Positions 43,112 to 53,473 of a stretch of 64,000 bases of DNA are shown here, piece by piece. This DNA is from Polynucleobacter sp. 80A-SIGWE. GTDB taxonomy: Bacteria > Pseudomonadota > Gammaproteobacteria > Burkholderiales > Burkholderiaceae. A program made the translations under genes and the position numbers. The notes beneath the pieces are model-generated. The model did no database searches. It was not told the origin of the DNA and saw only the letters and a list, made by a program, of their open reading frames with translations. The stretch lies in the NCBI RefSeq assembly GCF_018882295.1, contig NZ_JACVOR010000001.1, positions 310,001 through 374,000 of the forward strand, read 5' to 3'. Within the stretch, counting starts at the first letter, position 1. Each line of letters opens with the position of its first letter.

Positions 43112-43492
43112 ATGCCAACAATTAATCAATTATTACGTAAGCCAAGAACCCGGCTGACCGTTAAAAGCAAGAGCCCTGCGCTGCAAAACAGCCCGCAGCG
43201 CCGTGGTGTATGTACACGTGTGTACACAACCACTCCTAAGAAGCCTAACTCTGCGCTACGTAAAGTAGCTAAAGTTCGCTTAACCAATGGTTTTGAAGTG
43301 ATTTCATACATTGGTGGTGAAGGCCATAACCTCCAGGAACACTCAGTAGTGTTGATTCGTGGTGGTCGTGTAAAGGATTTGCCAGGTGTTCGTTACCACA
43401 TCGTTCGTGGCTCACTTGACTTGCAAGGTGTTAAAGACCGTAAGCAGTCACGTTCCAAGTACGGTGCTAAGCGCGCTAAGAAAGCTGCTTAA
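43112..43492 (+). CDS. rpsL: 30S ribosomal protein S12
   Basis: Decoding-centre protein. The [17 protein letters not shown] block and [17 protein letters not shown] contain the two lysines (E. coli Lys43 and Lys88 counting Met) whose changes cause streptomycin resistance; both are wild type. 126 residues (E. coli 124). First gene of the str operon. Confidence 0.99.
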   Translation: MPTINQLLRKPRTRLTVKSKSPALQNSPQRRGVCTRVYTTTPKKPNSALRKVAKVRLTNGFEVISYIGGEGHNLQEHSVVLIRGGRVKDLPGVRYHIVRGSLDLQGVKDRKQSRSKYGAKRAKKAA

Positions 43493-43549
43493 TAGCAACT
43501 TAAAGTATTTGCAGTAAGTCTTCGTTTGTCAGACTTTAAAGACAAGTAA

Positions 43550-43616
43550 GTGGCCGTTCCGTCTAGGGATTCTCTGGATAGTAGGACGGCCGGAGCGGGT
43601 GATCCATGTGGGCCAC
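43550..43616 (+). promoter_or_regulatory. Structured rpsL-rpsG spacer, candidate S7 autoregulatory site
   Basis: GGCCGT (43552-43557) pairs with ACGGCC (43586-43591), while GTGGCC (43550-43555) can instead pair with GGCCAC (43611-43616); the two are mutually exclusive. In E. coli ribosomal protein S7 binds the S12-S7 intercistronic RNA to repress translation. The position fits; the binding itself is inferred. Confidence 0.5.
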
Positions 43617-43641
43617 CCCTAACTGAACTGAAGGAGTAGTT

Positions 43642-44112
43642 ATGCCACGTCGTCGTGAAGTTCCCAAACGGGAAATCTTGCCTGATCCAAAATTCGGCAA
43701 TGTAGAAGTAGCAAAATTCATGAACGTCCTGATGTTGGACGGCAAGAAATCGGTTGCAGAGCGTATCGTTTACGGTGCCTTTGATCACATCGAGAAAAAA
43801 GCAAACAAAGAACCACTCGAAGTTTTCTCAACAGCTATGGGCAACGTTAAGCCAATGGTTGAGGTGAAGAGCCGTCGTGTTGGTGGCGCTAACTACCAGG
43901 TACCTGTTGAAGTTCGCCCATCACGCCGTTCTGCTTTGGCAATGCGCTGGGTGCGCGAAGCCGCTAAAAAGCGCGGTGAAAAATCTATGGCTCAACGTTT
44001 GGCCAACGAATTATTAGAAGCTGCAGAAGGTCGCGGCGGAGCAATGAAGAAGCGCGAAGAAGTTCACCGTATGGCAGAAGCTAACAAAGCTTTCTCACAT
44101 TTCCGCTTCTAA
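43642..44112 (+). CDS. rpsG: 30S ribosomal protein S7
   Basis: Primary 16S rRNA-binding assembly protein of the 30S head. The block [20 protein letters not shown] and later [20 protein letters not shown] are characteristic. 156 residues, normal. Preceded by GAAGGAG. fusA follows after 27 bp. Confidence 0.99.
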   Translation: MPRRREVPKREILPDPKFGNVEVAKFMNVLMLDGKKSVAERIVYGAFDHIEKKANKEPLEVFSTAMGNVKPMVEVKSRRVGGANYQVPVEVRPSRRSALAMRWVREAAKKRGEKSMAQRLANELLEAAEGRGGAMKKREEVHRMAEANKAFSHFRF

Positions 44113-44139
44113 TCGCACAGTAAAGAAAAGGTACCAACA

Positions 44140-46242
44140 GTGGCACGTAAAACCCCTATCGACAAATACCGCAATATCGGTATTTCTGCGCACATTGACG
44201 CAGGTAAGACAACAACAACAGAGCGCGTTTTGTTCTACACCGGTGTTAATCACAAAATTGGTGAAGTACATGATGGTGCTGCAACCATGGACTGGATGGA
44301 GCAAGAGCAAGAGCGTGGTATCACGATTACTTCTGCTGCTACTACAACGTTCTGGAAGGGCATGGCTGGTAATTTCCCAGAGCACCGTATCAACATTATT
44401 GATACCCCAGGACACGTAGATTTCACTATTGAAGTTGAGCGTTCAATGCGCGTTTTGGATGGCGCTTGCATGGTTTACTGTGCAGTAGGTGGTGTACAGC
44501 CACAATCCGAAACTGTTTGGCGTCAGGCTAACAAGTATCAAGTTCCACGTTTAGCTTTCGTAAACAAGATGGACCGTACTGGTGCGAACTTCTTCAAGGT
44601 CTACGACCAAATGAAGATGCGTCTCAAAGCAAATCCTATCTTGATCCAAATTCCAATCGGCGCTGAAGAAAACTTCAAAGGCGTTGTGGACTTGGTGAAG
44701 ATGAAGGCCATCTATTGGGATGAGGCTTCACAAGGTACAAAATTTACTTACGAAGATATCCCTGCTGAATTGCAAGCTTCTGCTGAAGAGTGGCGCGAGA
44801 AAATGCTCGAAGCTGCTGCAGAGAGTTCAGAAGAGTTGATGGAAAAGTATCTTGGCGGCGAAGGCTTGACCGAAGAAGAAATTAAAGCAGCATTGCGTCA
44901 ACGTACTATCGCCAATGAAATCGTTCCAATGTTGTGCGGAACAGCTTTCAAAAACAAAGGTGTTCAGGCGATGTTGGATGCGGTTGTTGAATTGTTGCCT
45001 TCACCATTGGACGTTCCACCAGTTCCATGTGAATTGGAAGATGGCACACCAACAACACGTGAAGCTTCTGACAATGCGAAGTTTTCAGCATTGGCATTTA
45101 AGATCATGACTGACCCATTTGTTGGCCAGCTCATCTTCTTCCGTGTTTACTCAGGTATAATGAAATCTGGCGACACAATCTACAACCCAATCAAGGGTAA
45201 AAAAGAGCGTGTTGGTCGTTTGTTGCAAATGCATGCAAACGAACGTGAAGAAATTAAAGAAGTGTTCGCTGGCGATATCGCTGCTGCAGTTGGTCTAAAA
45301 GACGCAACTACTGGCGAAACATTATGTGATCCAGATAGCATTGTTATTTTGGAGCGCATGGTATTCCCAGAGCCAGTGATCTCTCAAGCTGTAGAGCCAA
45401 AGACAAAAGCTGACCAAGAAAAAATGGGTCTTGCTTTGAATCGCTTGGCACAAGAAGATCCTTCTTTCCGCGTGAAGACAGACGAAGAGTCTGGCCAAAC
45501 AATTATTTCCGGTATGGGCGAGCTCCACTTGGAAATTTTGGTTGACCGTATGAAGCGTGAATTCGGTGTTGAAGCAACTGTTGGTAAGCCACAAGTTGCA
45601 TACCGTGAAACGATTCGTAAGGTTTGCGAAGAGATCGAAGGTAAATTCGTTAAGCAGTCTGGTGGTCGTGGTCAATACGGTCACGTGGTATTGAAGTTAG
45701 AGCCACAGGCACCAGGAAAAGGTTTTGAATTCGTTGACGCTATTAAGGGCGGTGTTGTTCCACGTGAATACATCCCTGCAGTAGAAAAAGGAATTATCGA
45801 AACATTGAACTCCGGTATTTTGGCTGGCTATCCAGTTGTAGATATCAAAGCAACATTGTTCTTCGGTTCATACCATGACGTTGACTCTAACGAAAACGCA
45901 TTTAAGATGGCGGGCTCGATGGCATTCAAAGACGGTATGCGCAAAGCATCACCAGTGTTGCTTGAACCAATGATGGCTGTTGAAGTTGAAACACCAGAAG
46001 ATTTCATGGGTAACGTAATGGGTGACCTCTCATCACGTCGCGGTATTTTGCAAGGTATGGATGACATTCCAGGGGGCGGTAAGATCGTTCGCGCTGAAGT
46101 GCCATTGGCAGAGATGTTTGGTTACTCAACTGGCTTGCGCTCGTTGACCCAAGGTCGCGCTACCTACACCATGGAATTTAAGCATTATTCCGAAGCACCT
46201 AAGAACGTTGCTGAAGCAGTTATGGCTGCTAAAGCGAAGTAA
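44140..46242 (+). CDS. fusA: Translation elongation factor G
   Basis: Translocase GTPase. P-loop AHIDAGKTT (about residues 17-25), DTPGHVDFT (near 88) and NKMD (near 142) are intact. The domain IV block [16 protein letters not shown] is present. 700 residues, normal. The start is GTG. Followed by tuf copy 2 after 50 bp; a consensus DnaA box TTATCCACA lies in that gap (46244-46252). Confidence 0.99.
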   Translation: MARKTPIDKYRNIGISAHIDAGKTTTTERVLFYTGVNHKIGEVHDGAATMDWMEQEQERGITITSAATTTFWKGMAGNFPEHRINIIDTPGHVDFTIEVERSMRVLDGACMVYCAVGGVQPQSETVWRQANKYQVPRLAFVNKMDRTGANFFKVYDQMKMRLKANPILIQIPIGAEENFKGVVDLVKMKAIYWDEASQGTKFTYEDIPAELQASAEEWREKMLEAAAESSEELMEKYLGGEGLTEEEIKAALRQRTIANEIVPMLCGTAFKNKGVQAMLDAVVELLPSPLDVPPVPCELEDGTPTTREASDNAKFSALAFKIMTDPFVGQLIFFRVYSGIMKSGDTIYNPIKGKKERVGRLLQMHANEREEIKEVFAGDIAAAVGLKDATTGETLCDPDSIVILERMVFPEPVISQAVEPKTKADQEKMGLALNRLAQEDPSFRVKTDEESGQTIISGMGELHLEILVDRMKREFGVEATVGKPQVAYRETIRKVCEEIEGKFVKQSGGRGQYGHVVLKLEPQAPGKGFEFVDAIKGGVVPREYIPAVEKGIIETLNSGILAGYPVVDIKATLFFGSYHDVDSNENAFKMAGSMAFKDGMRKASPVLLEPMMAVEVETPEDFMGNVMGDLSSRRGILQGMDDIPGGGKIVRAEVPLAEMFGYSTGLRSLTQGRATYTMEFKHYSEAPKNVAEAVMAAKAK

Positions 46243-46279
46243 TTTATCCACATTATTTTGAATATTGACTAGCTAAGAA

Positions 46280-47486
46280 GGCAGACAAAAAAATGGCAAA
46301 AGAAAAGTTTGAGCGGACAAAACCGCACGTAAACGTAGGCACAATCGGTCACGTTGACCACGGTAAAACCACATTGACAGCAGCTATTGCAACTGTGCTT
46401 TCAAAAGCATTCGGTGGCGAAGCAAAAGCATACGATCAGATCGATGCTGCTCCAGAAGAAAAAGCACGCGGTATTACTATTAATACAGCACACGTTGAGT
46501 ATGAGACAGCGAATCGTCACTACGCTCACGTTGATTGCCCAGGACATGCTGACTACGTTAAGAACATGATTACTGGTGCTGCTCAGATGGACGGCGCTAT
46601 TTTGGTTTGCTCTGCAGCTGACGGCCCAATGCCACAAACTCGTGAGCACATCCTCTTGGCACGCCAAGTTGGTGTTCCATACATCATCGTATTTTTGAAC
46701 AAGTGCGACATGGTTGATGACGCTGAGTTGTTAGAACTCGTAGAAATGGAAGTTCGTGAGCTTCTATCTAAGTACGACTTCCCAGGCGATGACACACCAA
46801 TCGTTCAAGGTTCTGCTAAGTTAGCTCTTGAAGGCGACGAAGGCCCATTGGGTAAAGAAGCCATCATGAAGTTGGCTGAAGCACTTGACTCATACATCCC
46901 AACCCCAGAGCGTGCTGTTGACGGTGCGTTCTTGATGCCAGTAGAGGACGTGTTCTCTATCTCCGGTCGCGGTACTGTTGTTACAGGCCGTATCGAGCGC
47001 GGTATCGTTAAAGTTGGTGAAGAGATTGAAATTATCGGTATCAAACCAACACTCAAGACAACTTGTACTGGTGTTGAAATGTTCCGCAAATTGCTCGACC
47101 AAGGTCAAGCAGGCGATAACGTTGGTATCTTGTTACGCGGTACAAAACGTGAAGAAGTTGAGCGCGGCCAAGTATTGGCTAAGCCAGGTTCAATCACCCC
47201 ACATACTCACTTTACAGCCGAGGTTTACATCTTGGGTAAAGATGAAGGTGGTCGTCATACTCCATTCTTTAACAACTATCGTCCACAGTTCTACTTCCGT
47301 ACAACGGACGTAACTGGTTCAATCGAGTTGCCAAAAGACAAAGAAATGGTTATGCCTGGTGATAACGTCACGATTACCGTAAAACTCATCGCTCCAATCG
47401 CGATGGAAGAAGGTTTACGTTTTGCGATCCGTGAAGGTGGCCGTACTGTTGGCGCCGGCGTGGTTGCAAAGATTTTGGCTTAATAG
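46280..47486 (+). repeat. Long direct repeat, copy 2 (tuf)
   Basis: Same block as 29500-30706, with two synonymous differences near the 3' end. The two copies are 16.8 kb apart in direct orientation, so unequal recombination would delete or duplicate the nusG-rpoBC-fusA segment between them. Confidence 0.9.
46293..47483 (+). CDS. tuf: Translation elongation factor Tu, copy 2
   Basis: Protein identical to the first copy (396 residues, same P-loop GHVDHGKT and NKCD). This is the tufA-like position within the str operon after fusA. Near-identity at DNA level, including synonymous sites, indicates ongoing gene conversion rather than recent duplication, since both loci are the ancestral positions in proteobacteria. 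Confidence 0.99.
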   Translation: MAKEKFERTKPHVNVGTIGHVDHGKTTLTAAIATVLSKAFGGEAKAYDQIDAAPEEKARGITINTAHVEYETANRHYAHVDCPGHADYVKNMITGAAQMDGAILVCSAADGPMPQTREHILLARQVGVPYIIVFLNKCDMVDDAELLELVEMEVRELLSKYDFPGDDTPIVQGSAKLALEGDEGPLGKEAIMKLAEALDSYIPTPERAVDGAFLMPVEDVFSISGRGTVVTGRIERGIVKVGEEIEIIGIKPTLKTTCTGVEMFRKLLDQGQAGDNVGILLRGTKREEVERGQVLAKPGSITPHTHFTAEVYILGKDEGGRHTPFFNNYRPQFYFRTTDVTGSIELPKDKEMVMPGDNVTITVKLIAPIAMEEGLRFAIREGGRTVGAGVVAKILA

Positions 47487-47513
47487 CAGTAAATATTTAG
47501 CGGTTTGCTAACC

Positions 47514-47540
47514 GGTGACGTCCGTGCTGCGGATGTCACC
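47514..47540 (+). promoter_or_regulatory. Strong hairpin in the tuf-rpsJ gap
   Basis: GGTGACGTCCG (47514-47524) pairs with CGGATGTCACC (47530-47540), 11 bp with one G-U pair and a 5-nt loop. No T-run follows, so it is not a standard terminator. It may stabilise the tuf mRNA end or be a processing or regulatory site ahead of rpsJ. Confidence 0.6.
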
Positions 47541-47592
47541 GAGCTCTTTAGAAATATAACGTGGCAGCACCACAACGCTCTTTGGAATTAAT

Positions 47593-47904
47593 ATGCAAAA
47601 CCAAAAAATTCGTATTCGTCTTAAAGCATTTGATTACCGTTTGATCGACCAGTCTGCAGCTGAAATCGTTGATACAGCTAAGCGTACTGGTGCAGTTGTT
47701 AAGGGTCCAGTACCTTTGCCAACACGTATCGAGCGCTTTGACATTCTCCGTTCACCACACGTAAACAAGACATCACGTGACCAGTTAGAGATTCGTACCC
47801 ATTTGCGTTTGATGGATATCGTTGATCCTACAGAGAAAACAGTAGATGCCTTGATGAAATTAGACCTCCCAGCAGGTGTGGACGTCGAAATTAAGTTGCA
47901 GTAA
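47593..47904 (+). CDS. rpsJ: 30S ribosomal protein S10 (NusE)
   Basis: Head protein of the 30S subunit, also the NusE antitermination partner of NusB. The block [19 protein letters not shown] and [15 protein letters not shown] are diagnostic. 103 residues, normal. It is linked to the str operon rather than to rplC: a hairpin and new promoter separate it from rplC. Confidence 0.98.
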   Translation: MQNQKIRIRLKAFDYRLIDQSAAEIVDTAKRTGAVVKGPVPLPTRIERFDILRSPHVNKTSRDQLEIRTHLRLMDIVDPTEKTVDALMKLDLPAGVDVEIKLQ

Positions 47905-47914
47905 TTCAGTATTT

Positions 47915-47956
47915 CCAGTCTTAGCGCTTGCCAAGACTGGCCTTTCGGGATAGAAT
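47915..47956 (+). promoter_or_regulatory. Hairpin and promoter before rplC
   Basis: An 8-bp stem (47915-47922 with 47933-47940) ends the rpsJ mRNA region, though without a clean T-run. A promoter is laid over it: -35 TTGCCA (47928-47933, 5 of 6) in the loop, 17-bp spacer, -10 TAGAAT (47951-47956, 5 of 6). Transcription would start near 47963 with a leader of about 139 nt before rplC, in which GCCGAC/GTCGGC forms a small stem. Confidence 0.75.
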
Positions 47957-48101
47957 CTAAGGCTTCGCTCAATTATTTGGGCGAATTTAAAGGTTTTATC
48001 AGCATTAAAAACGTCGTAACTTATTGATTTAGAAGTACTTTTACTTGTAAATCACTTAAATTAATTTTGCCGACCAATCGAAGTCGGCGTGGAGCATGAA
48101 T

Positions 48102-48758
48102 ATGAGCTTAGGCTTAATCGGTCGCAAGATCGGCATGACCCGTCTATTTACGGACGAAGGGGAAGCAATTCCTGTCACCGTAATTGACGTGAGCGACAAC
48201 AGAATCGCTCAAATCAAGACCCAGGCAACTGATGGCTATGATGCTATCCAGTTGGCACATGGCACACGTAGAGCTACACGCGTTACCAAAGCAATGGCTG
48301 GTCACTTCGCTAAAGCGGGTGTGATGGCTGGTAACGGTCTCAACGAATTTCATTTAGATGCAGCAAAAATCGCAGAAATGACACCAGGACAAGTAATTCC
48401 TGCTGACACTGCATTTGCTGCCGGCCAAAAAGTGGACGTACAAGGTGTAACGATTGGTAAAGGCTATGCCGGTACCATCAAGCGCCATCACTTCGCTTCA
48501 GGTCGCGCGTCACACGGTAACTCACGTTCACATAACGTGCCGGGTTCTATCGGTATGGCGCAAGATCCAGGTCGTGTTTTCCCAGGTAAGCGCATGACAG
48601 GCCACCTTGGTGACGAAACACGCACTGTACAAAATTTAGTCATCGCACGCATTGATGCAGAACGCAATCTCATCATGGTTAAAGGCGCTATTCCAGGTGC
48701 CCCAGGCGGTAAAGTTATTGTTACTCCAGCGGTGAAGACACCGTTGAAGAAGAAATAA
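48102..48758 (+). CDS. rplC: 50S ribosomal protein L3
   Basis: Early assembly protein near the peptidyl-transferase centre. [20 protein letters not shown] opens the protein and the block [20 protein letters not shown] (with the Gln methylated by PrmB in E. coli) is present. ATG 48102 is chosen over 48096 because GGAG (48091-48094) is then 7 bases away. 218 residues, normal. Confidence 0.97.
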   Translation: MSLGLIGRKIGMTRLFTDEGEAIPVTVIDVSDNRIAQIKTQATDGYDAIQLAHGTRRATRVTKAMAGHFAKAGVMAGNGLNEFHLDAAKIAEMTPGQVIPADTAFAAGQKVDVQGVTIGKGYAGTIKRHHFASGRASHGNSRSHNVPGSIGMAQDPGRVFPGKRMTGHLGDETRTVQNLVIARIDAERNLIMVKGAIPGAPGGKVIVTPAVKTPLKKK

Positions 48759-48769
48759 GGAGAGCGAAT

Positions 48770-49390
48770 ATGGAACTTAAGCTTCTCCAAGACAACGGAA
48801 CTTTGGGCGCAGGCGTTCAAGCCTCACCAGAAGTATTCGAGCGCGAATATAACGAAGCATTGGTACACCAAGTTGTTGTGGCTTACCAAGCAAATGCACG
48901 TAGTGGTAACCGTGCACAAAAAGACCGTGAGCAAGTTAAGCACACAACCAAAAAACCTTGGCGTCAAAAAGGTACTGGTCGTGCACGTGCTGGTATGAGC
49001 TCTTCCCCGCTGTGGCGTGGAGGTGGTCGTATATTCCCGAATTCACCTGAAGAAAATTTCAGCCAAAAAGTAAACAAGAAAATGTACCGCGCTGGTATGA
49101 GATCAATTTTGTCTCAATTAGCACGCGAAGGTCGTTTGAATGTTGTTGACCAATTTAATCTTGATGCTCCAAAGACTAAAGTTTTAGCTGACAAAGTTAA
49201 AGCAATGGGCTTGGATTCAGTCTTGATCATCGTTGATCAGGTTAGCGAGAATTTGTACTTGGCATCACGCAACTTGCATAAGGTTGCTGTATGTGAGCCA
49301 CAGCACGCTGATCCATTAGCTTTAGTTCAATACAAAAAAGTATTGGTAAGCAAAGCAGCGATCGCAAAAATTGAGGAGTTGCTGAAATGA
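48770..49390 (+). CDS. rplD: 50S ribosomal protein L4
   Basis: Exit-tunnel protein; in E. coli it also represses the S10 operon. The tunnel loop [14 protein letters not shown]-type block is seen as [20 protein letters not shown]. 206 residues, normal. Ends in ATGA overlap with rplW (4 bp). Confidence 0.98.
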   Translation: MELKLLQDNGTLGAGVQASPEVFEREYNEALVHQVVVAYQANARSGNRAQKDREQVKHTTKKPWRQKGTGRARAGMSSSPLWRGGGRIFPNSPEENFSQKVNKKMYRAGMRSILSQLAREGRLNVVDQFNLDAPKTKVLADKVKAMGLDSVLIIVDQVSENLYLASRNLHKVAVCEPQHADPLALVQYKKVLVSKAAIAKIEELLK

Positions 49391-49701
49391 GCCAAGTCCG
49401 TAAAAACGATCACAGCTTGATGAAGGTTCTGCTTGGACCGGTTATCTCTGAAAAAGCAACTATGGTTGCAGAGAAAAACGAACAAGTGGTATTCCAAGTT
49501 ACACGCGACGCTAATAAGAGCGATGTGAAACAAGCGGTTGAGTTGCTCTTCAAAGTGCAAGTTGACTCTGTTCAAATCGTAAATCAAAAAGGTAAGCCAA
49601 AGCGCTATGGCCGTTTTGAAGGTCGTCGTGACCACACTAAGAAGGCCTACGTTAGCTTGAAGCCAGGTCAAGAAATTAACTTTGAAGCGGAGGCGAATTA
49701 A
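49387..49701 (+). CDS. rplW: 50S ribosomal protein L23
   Basis: Tunnel-exit protein and docking site for trigger factor and [23 protein letters not shown] and the C-terminal [17 protein letters not shown] are typical. 104 residues. Start codon overlaps the rplD stop. Confidence 0.97.
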   Translation: MSQVRKNDHSLMKVLLGPVISEKATMVAEKNEQVVFQVTRDANKSDVKQAVELLFKVQVDSVQIVNQKGKPKRYGRFEGRRDHTKKAYVSLKPGQEINFEAEAN

Positions 49702-49703
49702 TC

Positions 49704-50534
49704 ATGCCTTTGATGAAGACAAAACCGACCTCACCAGGTCGTCGCTCAATGGTCAAGGTGGTCAATCCTGACCTCCATAAAGGTAAACCTTTTGCACCAT
49801 TGCTCGAGCCACAGTTTCAAAAAGCGGGCCGTAACAACAACGGTCACATCACTACCCGTCATAAAGGTGGTGGTCATAAGCATCACTATCGTGTTGTTGA
49901 TTTCAAACGCAATGACAAAGATGGTATTCCAGCAAAAGTTGAACGCTTGGAATACGATCCAAACCGCAGTGCAAATATTGCATTGATCGTGTTTGCTGAT
50001 GGTGAGCGTCGCTATATTCTTGCTGCAAAAGGCATGACTGTTGGTCAGGCATTGATGAGTGGCTCTGAAGCCCCAATCAAGTCTGGTAACAACTTGCCAA
50101 TCCGCAACATTCCAGTTGGTAGCACGATTCACTGTGTAGAAATGTTGCCAGGTAAAGGTGCTCAAATCGCACGTTCTGCTGGCGGCTCCGCCGTGTTATT
50201 GGCTCGTGAAGGTGTATACGCTCAGGTGCGCTTGCGCTCAGGTGAAGTACGTCGTATTTTGATCGATTGCCGTGCCACTATTGGTGAAGTTGGTAATGAA
50301 GAGCATAGCTTGCGCGTTATCGGTAAAGCTGGTGCAAATCGCTGGCGTGGTATTCGCCCAACCGTTCGCGGTGTGGCAATGAACCCAGTAGATCACCCAC
50401 ACGGTGGTGGTGAAGGTAGAACTGGCGAAGGCCGTGTACCTGTCTCCCCATGGGGCACACCAACCAAAGGTTATCGTACACGTCGCAATAAGCGTACAAC
50501 TTCGATGATCGTTCAACGTCGTCAAAAACGTTAA
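49704..50534 (+). CDS. rplB: 50S ribosomal protein L2
   Basis: Central protein needed for subunit association and peptidyl transfer. [20 protein letters not shown] near the start and [20 protein letters not shown] near the end are invariant features. 276 residues, normal. ATG at 49704 (MPLMKTKP) is used; ATG 49713 is an alternative. Confidence 0.98.
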   Translation: MPLMKTKPTSPGRRSMVKVVNPDLHKGKPFAPLLEPQFQKAGRNNNGHITTRHKGGGHKHHYRVVDFKRNDKDGIPAKVERLEYDPNRSANIALIVFADGERRYILAAKGMTVGQALMSGSEAPIKSGNNLPIRNIPVGSTIHCVEMLPGKGAQIARSAGGSAVLLAREGVYAQVRLRSGEVRRILIDCRATIGEVGNEEHSLRVIGKAGANRWRGIRPTVRGVAMNPVDHPHGGGEGRTGEGRVPVSPWGTPTKGYRTRRNKRTTSMIVQRRQKR

Positions 50535-50553
50535 GCGATAAGGATAAATAGAT

Positions 50554-50832
50554 ATGACACGTTCAGCTAAAAAAGGCCCATTTTGCGACGCCAGCTTAGT
50601 AAAAAAAGTTGAAGTTGCACAAGCCAACAAAGACAAAAAGCCGATCAAAACTTGGTCACGCCGTTCAACAATCCTCCCAGACTTTATTGGTCTGACGATT
50701 GCTGTGCATAACGGTCGTCAACACGTTCCGGTATATGTATCAGAAAACATGGTGGGTCATAAGTTAGGCGAATTTGCCTTGACCCGTACTTTCAAAGGTC
50801 ACGCTGCTGACAAGAAAGTAACGAAGAAGTAA
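50554..50832 (+). CDS. rpsS: 30S ribosomal protein S19
   Basis: Head protein that contacts S13. [18 protein letters not shown] and [20 protein letters not shown] are characteristic. 92 residues, normal. Followed by rplV after 4 bp. Confidence 0.98.
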   Translation: MTRSAKKGPFCDASLVKKVEVAQANKDKKPIKTWSRRSTILPDFIGLTIAVHNGRQHVPVYVSENMVGHKLGEFALTRTFKGHAADKKVTKK

Positions 50833-50836
50833 GGGG

Positions 50837-51172
50837 ATGATGATGGAAGTTAAAGCTATTCACAAGGGCGCCCGCATTTCTGCGCAAAAGACACGTTTGG
50901 TCGCTGATCAAATCCGTGGTTTGCCAATTGCTCGCGCTATGAACATTTTGAATTTCAGCCCCAAGAAAGCTGCCTTCATTGTGAAGAAAGTTGTTGAGTC
51001 CGCAATGGCCAACGCTGAACACAATAAGGGTGCTGATATTGATGAGCTCAAGGTTTCAACAATTATTGTTGATAAAGGTACTTCCTTGAAGCGCTTCACA
51101 GCACGTGCTAAGGGTCGCGGTAATCAAATCGAAAAACAAACATGTCACATCACCGTGACCTTGAGTAACTAA
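50837..51172 (+). CDS. rplV: 50S ribosomal protein L22
   Basis: Tunnel-lining protein. [20 protein letters not shown] and the beta-hairpin region [20 protein letters not shown] are typical; no change indicative of macrolide resistance is evident. 111 residues. Three successive ATG codons (50837, 50840, 50843) follow AAGGGG; the third has the best spacing. Confidence 0.97.
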   Translation: MMMEVKAIHKGARISAQKTRLVADQIRGLPIARAMNILNFSPKKAAFIVKKVVESAMANAEHNKGADIDELKVSTIIVDKGTSLKRFTARAKGRGNQIEKQTCHITVTLSN

Positions 51173-51180
51173 GGGAAGAT

Positions 51181-52002
51181 ATGGGACAAAAGATAAACCC
51201 AACCGGATTCCGACTCTCGGTAACGAAGAACTGGACATCAAAGTGGTATGCAAACAATACTGATTTTGCGAAGATGCTTAAAGAGGACGTAGATGTCCGC
51301 ATCTATCTCAAGAAGAAGTTGAAGAATGCATCAGTAAGTAAAGTTATTATCGAGCGTCCTGCAAAGAACGCGCGTATCACTATTTACAGCTCACGCCCAG
51401 GTGTTGTGATCGGTAAAAAAGGTGAAGATATTGAAGTTCTCCGTCGTGAACTCCAGAAGCGTATGGGCGTTCCAGTCCATGTGAACATCGAAGAAATTCG
51501 TAAGCCTGAAGTTGATGCTCAATTGATCGCTGACTCTATTACTCAACAGTTAGAGAAGCGCATCATGTTCCGCCGTGCAATGAAGCGTGCAATGCAAAAT
51601 GCAATGCGCCTAGGTGCACAAGGAATCAAGATCATGTCTTCTGGTCGTTTGAATGGCGCTGAAATTGCACGTCGCGAATGGTACCGTGAAGGTCGTGTTC
51701 CACTTCATACACTGAAGGCTGATATTGATTACGCAACTTCAGAAGCGGAAACAACATACGGCATCATCGGTGTAAAAGTTTGGGTATACAAAGGCGATAC
51801 ATTAGGCCGCGGTGCTGATGCTGTAGCAGTAACAGCAGAGCCAGCAGCTGAAGAGAAAAAGCCACGTCGCGCACCAGCTAAAACAACCGCACGCAAACCA
51901 GCAGCTGACAGCAAGCCTTTAGTTGCTGCTAAGCCAGCGGTAAAGCGTGCACCGAAAGCCGCTGAAGCCCCAAGTGCTGAAGCGCAGAAGTCAGGAGAGT
52001 AA
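51181..52002 (+). CDS. rpsC: 30S ribosomal protein S3 with long basic Ala/Pro tail
   Basis: Head protein at the mRNA entry site, with an N-terminal domain, a KH domain containing [21 protein letters not shown], and a C-terminal domain with [20 protein letters not shown]. At 273 residues it is about 40 longer than E. coli (233). Residues from about 222 form a Lys/Ala/Pro-rich low-complexity tail, a feature known to vary among betaproteobacteria. Confidence 0.98.
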   Translation: MGQKINPTGFRLSVTKNWTSKWYANNTDFAKMLKEDVDVRIYLKKKLKNASVSKVIIERPAKNARITIYSSRPGVVIGKKGEDIEVLRRELQKRMGVPVHVNIEEIRKPEVDAQLIADSITQQLEKRIMFRRAMKRAMQNAMRLGAQGIKIMSSGRLNGAEIARREWYREGRVPLHTLKADIDYATSEAETTYGIIGVKVWVYKGDTLGRGADAVAVTAEPAAEEKKPRRAPAKTTARKPAADSKPLVAAKPAVKRAPKAAEAPSAEAQKSGE

Positions 52003-52004
52003 GC

Positions 52005-52418
52005 ATGCTACAACCAAAGCGTCGTAAGTATCGCAAGGAACAAAAGGGACGTAACACTGGCGTGGCAACACGCGGTAGTTCAGTAGCCTTTGGTGACTTT
52101 GGATTGAAAGCTATTGGCCGTGGTCGTTTGACTGCACGTCAGATTGAATCTGCACGTCGCGCAATGACACGTCACATTAAGCGTGGTGGTCGTATCTGGA
52201 TTCGTATTTTCCCAGACAAGCCAATTTCACAAAAGCCAGCTGAAGTACGTATGGGTAACGGTAAAGGTAATCCAGAGTACTACGTAGCAGAAATTCAACC
52301 AGGCAAGATTTTGTACGAGATGGATGGTGTGGATGAAGGTTTGGCGCGCGAGGCTTTCAAGCTTGCTGCTGCTAAGTTGCCATTGCAAACCACTTTCGTG
52401 ATTCGCCACTTAGGTTGA
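52005..52418 (+). CDS. rplP: 50S ribosomal protein L16
   Basis: Contacts A-site t[43 protein letters not shown] and [20 protein letters not shown] are diagnostic. 137 residues, normal. It follows rpsC by 2 bp. Confidence 0.98.
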   Translation: MLQPKRRKYRKEQKGRNTGVATRGSSVAFGDFGLKAIGRGRLTARQIESARRAMTRHIKRGGRIWIRIFPDKPISQKPAEVRMGNGKGNPEYYVAEIQPGKILYEMDGVDEGLAREAFKLAAAKLPLQTTFVIRHLG

Positions 52419-52432
52419 TCGGGATAGAGATT

Positions 52433-52627
52433 ATGAAAAAGACAGAATTAGCATCCAAAGATCTGGTTGCCTTGAACGCAGAATTAACAGAGCTCTTGAA
52501 GACTAGCTTCAAGCTCCGTATGCAAAAGGGTACTCAGCAACTCACAAATACCAGCCAATTGGGTAAAACTAAGCGTGAAATTGCTCGCGTAAAGACTTTT
52601 ATTACTCAAAAAACTGCACAGAAATAA
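52433..52627 (+). CDS. rpmC: 50S ribosomal protein L29
   Basis: Small helical protein at the tunnel exit. [20 protein letters not shown] is the conserved segment. ATG 52433 ([10 protein letters not shown]) with GGGATAGAG upstream gives 64 residues, the usual size; the frame extends upstream into rplP but that is not used. Confidence 0.96.
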   Translation: MKKTELASKDLVALNAELTELLKTSFKLRMQKGTQQLTNTSQLGKTKREIARVKTFITQKTAQK

Positions 52628-52639
52628 GGAAAAAGGGAT

Positions 52640-52909
52640 ATGACAGAATTATCTAAACCCTTGCGCCGCACCCTTGTGGGTCGTGTCGTTAGCGATAAAA
52701 TGCAAAAAACTGTGACTGTGCTAGTTGAGCGCCAAGTAAAACATGCGCTTTATGGCAAATATGTTGGACAGTCCAAAAAATACCATGCTCATGACGAAGC
52801 TGGCCAATACAAGATGGGTGATACCGTTGAAATTGCTGAATCTAAGCCAATTTCACGCACTAAATCTTGGGTTGTGACCCGTTTAGTTCAAGAATCCAAA
52901 GGTATTTAA
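52640..52909 (+). CDS. rpsQ: 30S ribosomal protein S17
   Basis: Primary assembly protein of the 30S body. [20 protein letters not shown] and [20 protein letters not shown] are typical. 89 residues, normal. Last gene of the S10 unit here; a terminator and promoter follow. Confidence 0.98.
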   Translation: MTELSKPLRRTLVGRVVSDKMQKTVTVLVERQVKHALYGKYVGQSKKYHAHDEAGQYKMGDTVEIAESKPISRTKSWVVTRLVQESKGI

Positions 52910-52918
52910 AGAAATATT

Positions 52919-52956
52919 AGGGATTTTGGCGAACTTTCTTGCCAAATCCCTGTTTT
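52919..52956 (+). terminator. Terminator after rpsQ
   Basis: AGGGATTTTGGC (52919-52930) pairs with GCCAAATCCCT (52941-52951), 11 bp with a single bulged T, 10-nt loop, followed by GTTTT. Its descending arm contains the -35 element of the next promoter. Confidence 0.8.
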
Positions 52957-52968
52957 GCGTAGTATGAT
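52939..52968 (+). promoter_or_regulatory. Promoter of the spc genes (rplN onward)
   Basis: -35 TTGCCA (52939-52944), 18-bp spacer, -10 TATGAT (52963-52968, 5 of 6). Transcription would begin near 52975, about 120 nt before rplN. The -35 overlaps the terminator stem. Confidence 0.75.
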
Positions 52969-53095
52969 AGAAAGCTTCTCTGGTTTTATTGGGAGAAGCA
53001 GTGTTTTTTCATTAATTCCGGGTTTTAACTTTCGTTAAAGCCCATAGACGGAACCAAGACTGTTTGCCTTTGGCTAACAAGTTGGGGATTAAAAA

Positions 53096-53464
53096 ATGAT
53101 TCAGACCGAAAGTAGATTACAGGTCGCCGATAACACAGGCGCCAGTGAAGTTTTGTGCATCAAGGTATTGGGCGGCTCTAAGCGTCGTTACGCCAGTATC
53201 GGTGATGTCATTAAAGTGACTGTAAAGTCCGCTGCTCCACGTGGCCGTGTAAAAAAAGGTGATATTTATAACGCCGTAGTAGTGAGAACTGCTAAGGGTG
53301 TTCGCCGTCCAGACGGCTCATTGATTAAGTTCGATGGAAACGCTGCGGTATTGCTCAACGCTAAGTTAGAGCCAATCGGCACACGTATCTTTGGACCAGT
53401 TACGCGCGAATTGCGTACTGAGAAGTTCATGAAGATCGTTTCTCTCGCCCCCGAAGTTATTTAA
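53096..53464 (+). CDS. rplN: 50S ribosomal protein L14
   Basis: Interface protein near the sarcin-ricin loop; also the RsfS binding partner. [20 protein letters not shown] and [20 protein letters not shown] are diagnostic. 122 residues, same as E. coli (123). rplX follows after 9 bp. Confidence 0.99.
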   Translation: MIQTESRLQVADNTGASEVLCIKVLGGSKRRYASIGDVIKVTVKSAAPRGRVKKGDIYNAVVVRTAKGVRRPDGSLIKFDGNAAVLLNAKLEPIGTRIFGPVTRELRTEKFMKIVSLAPEVI

Positions 53465-53473
53465 GAGGCTGAT

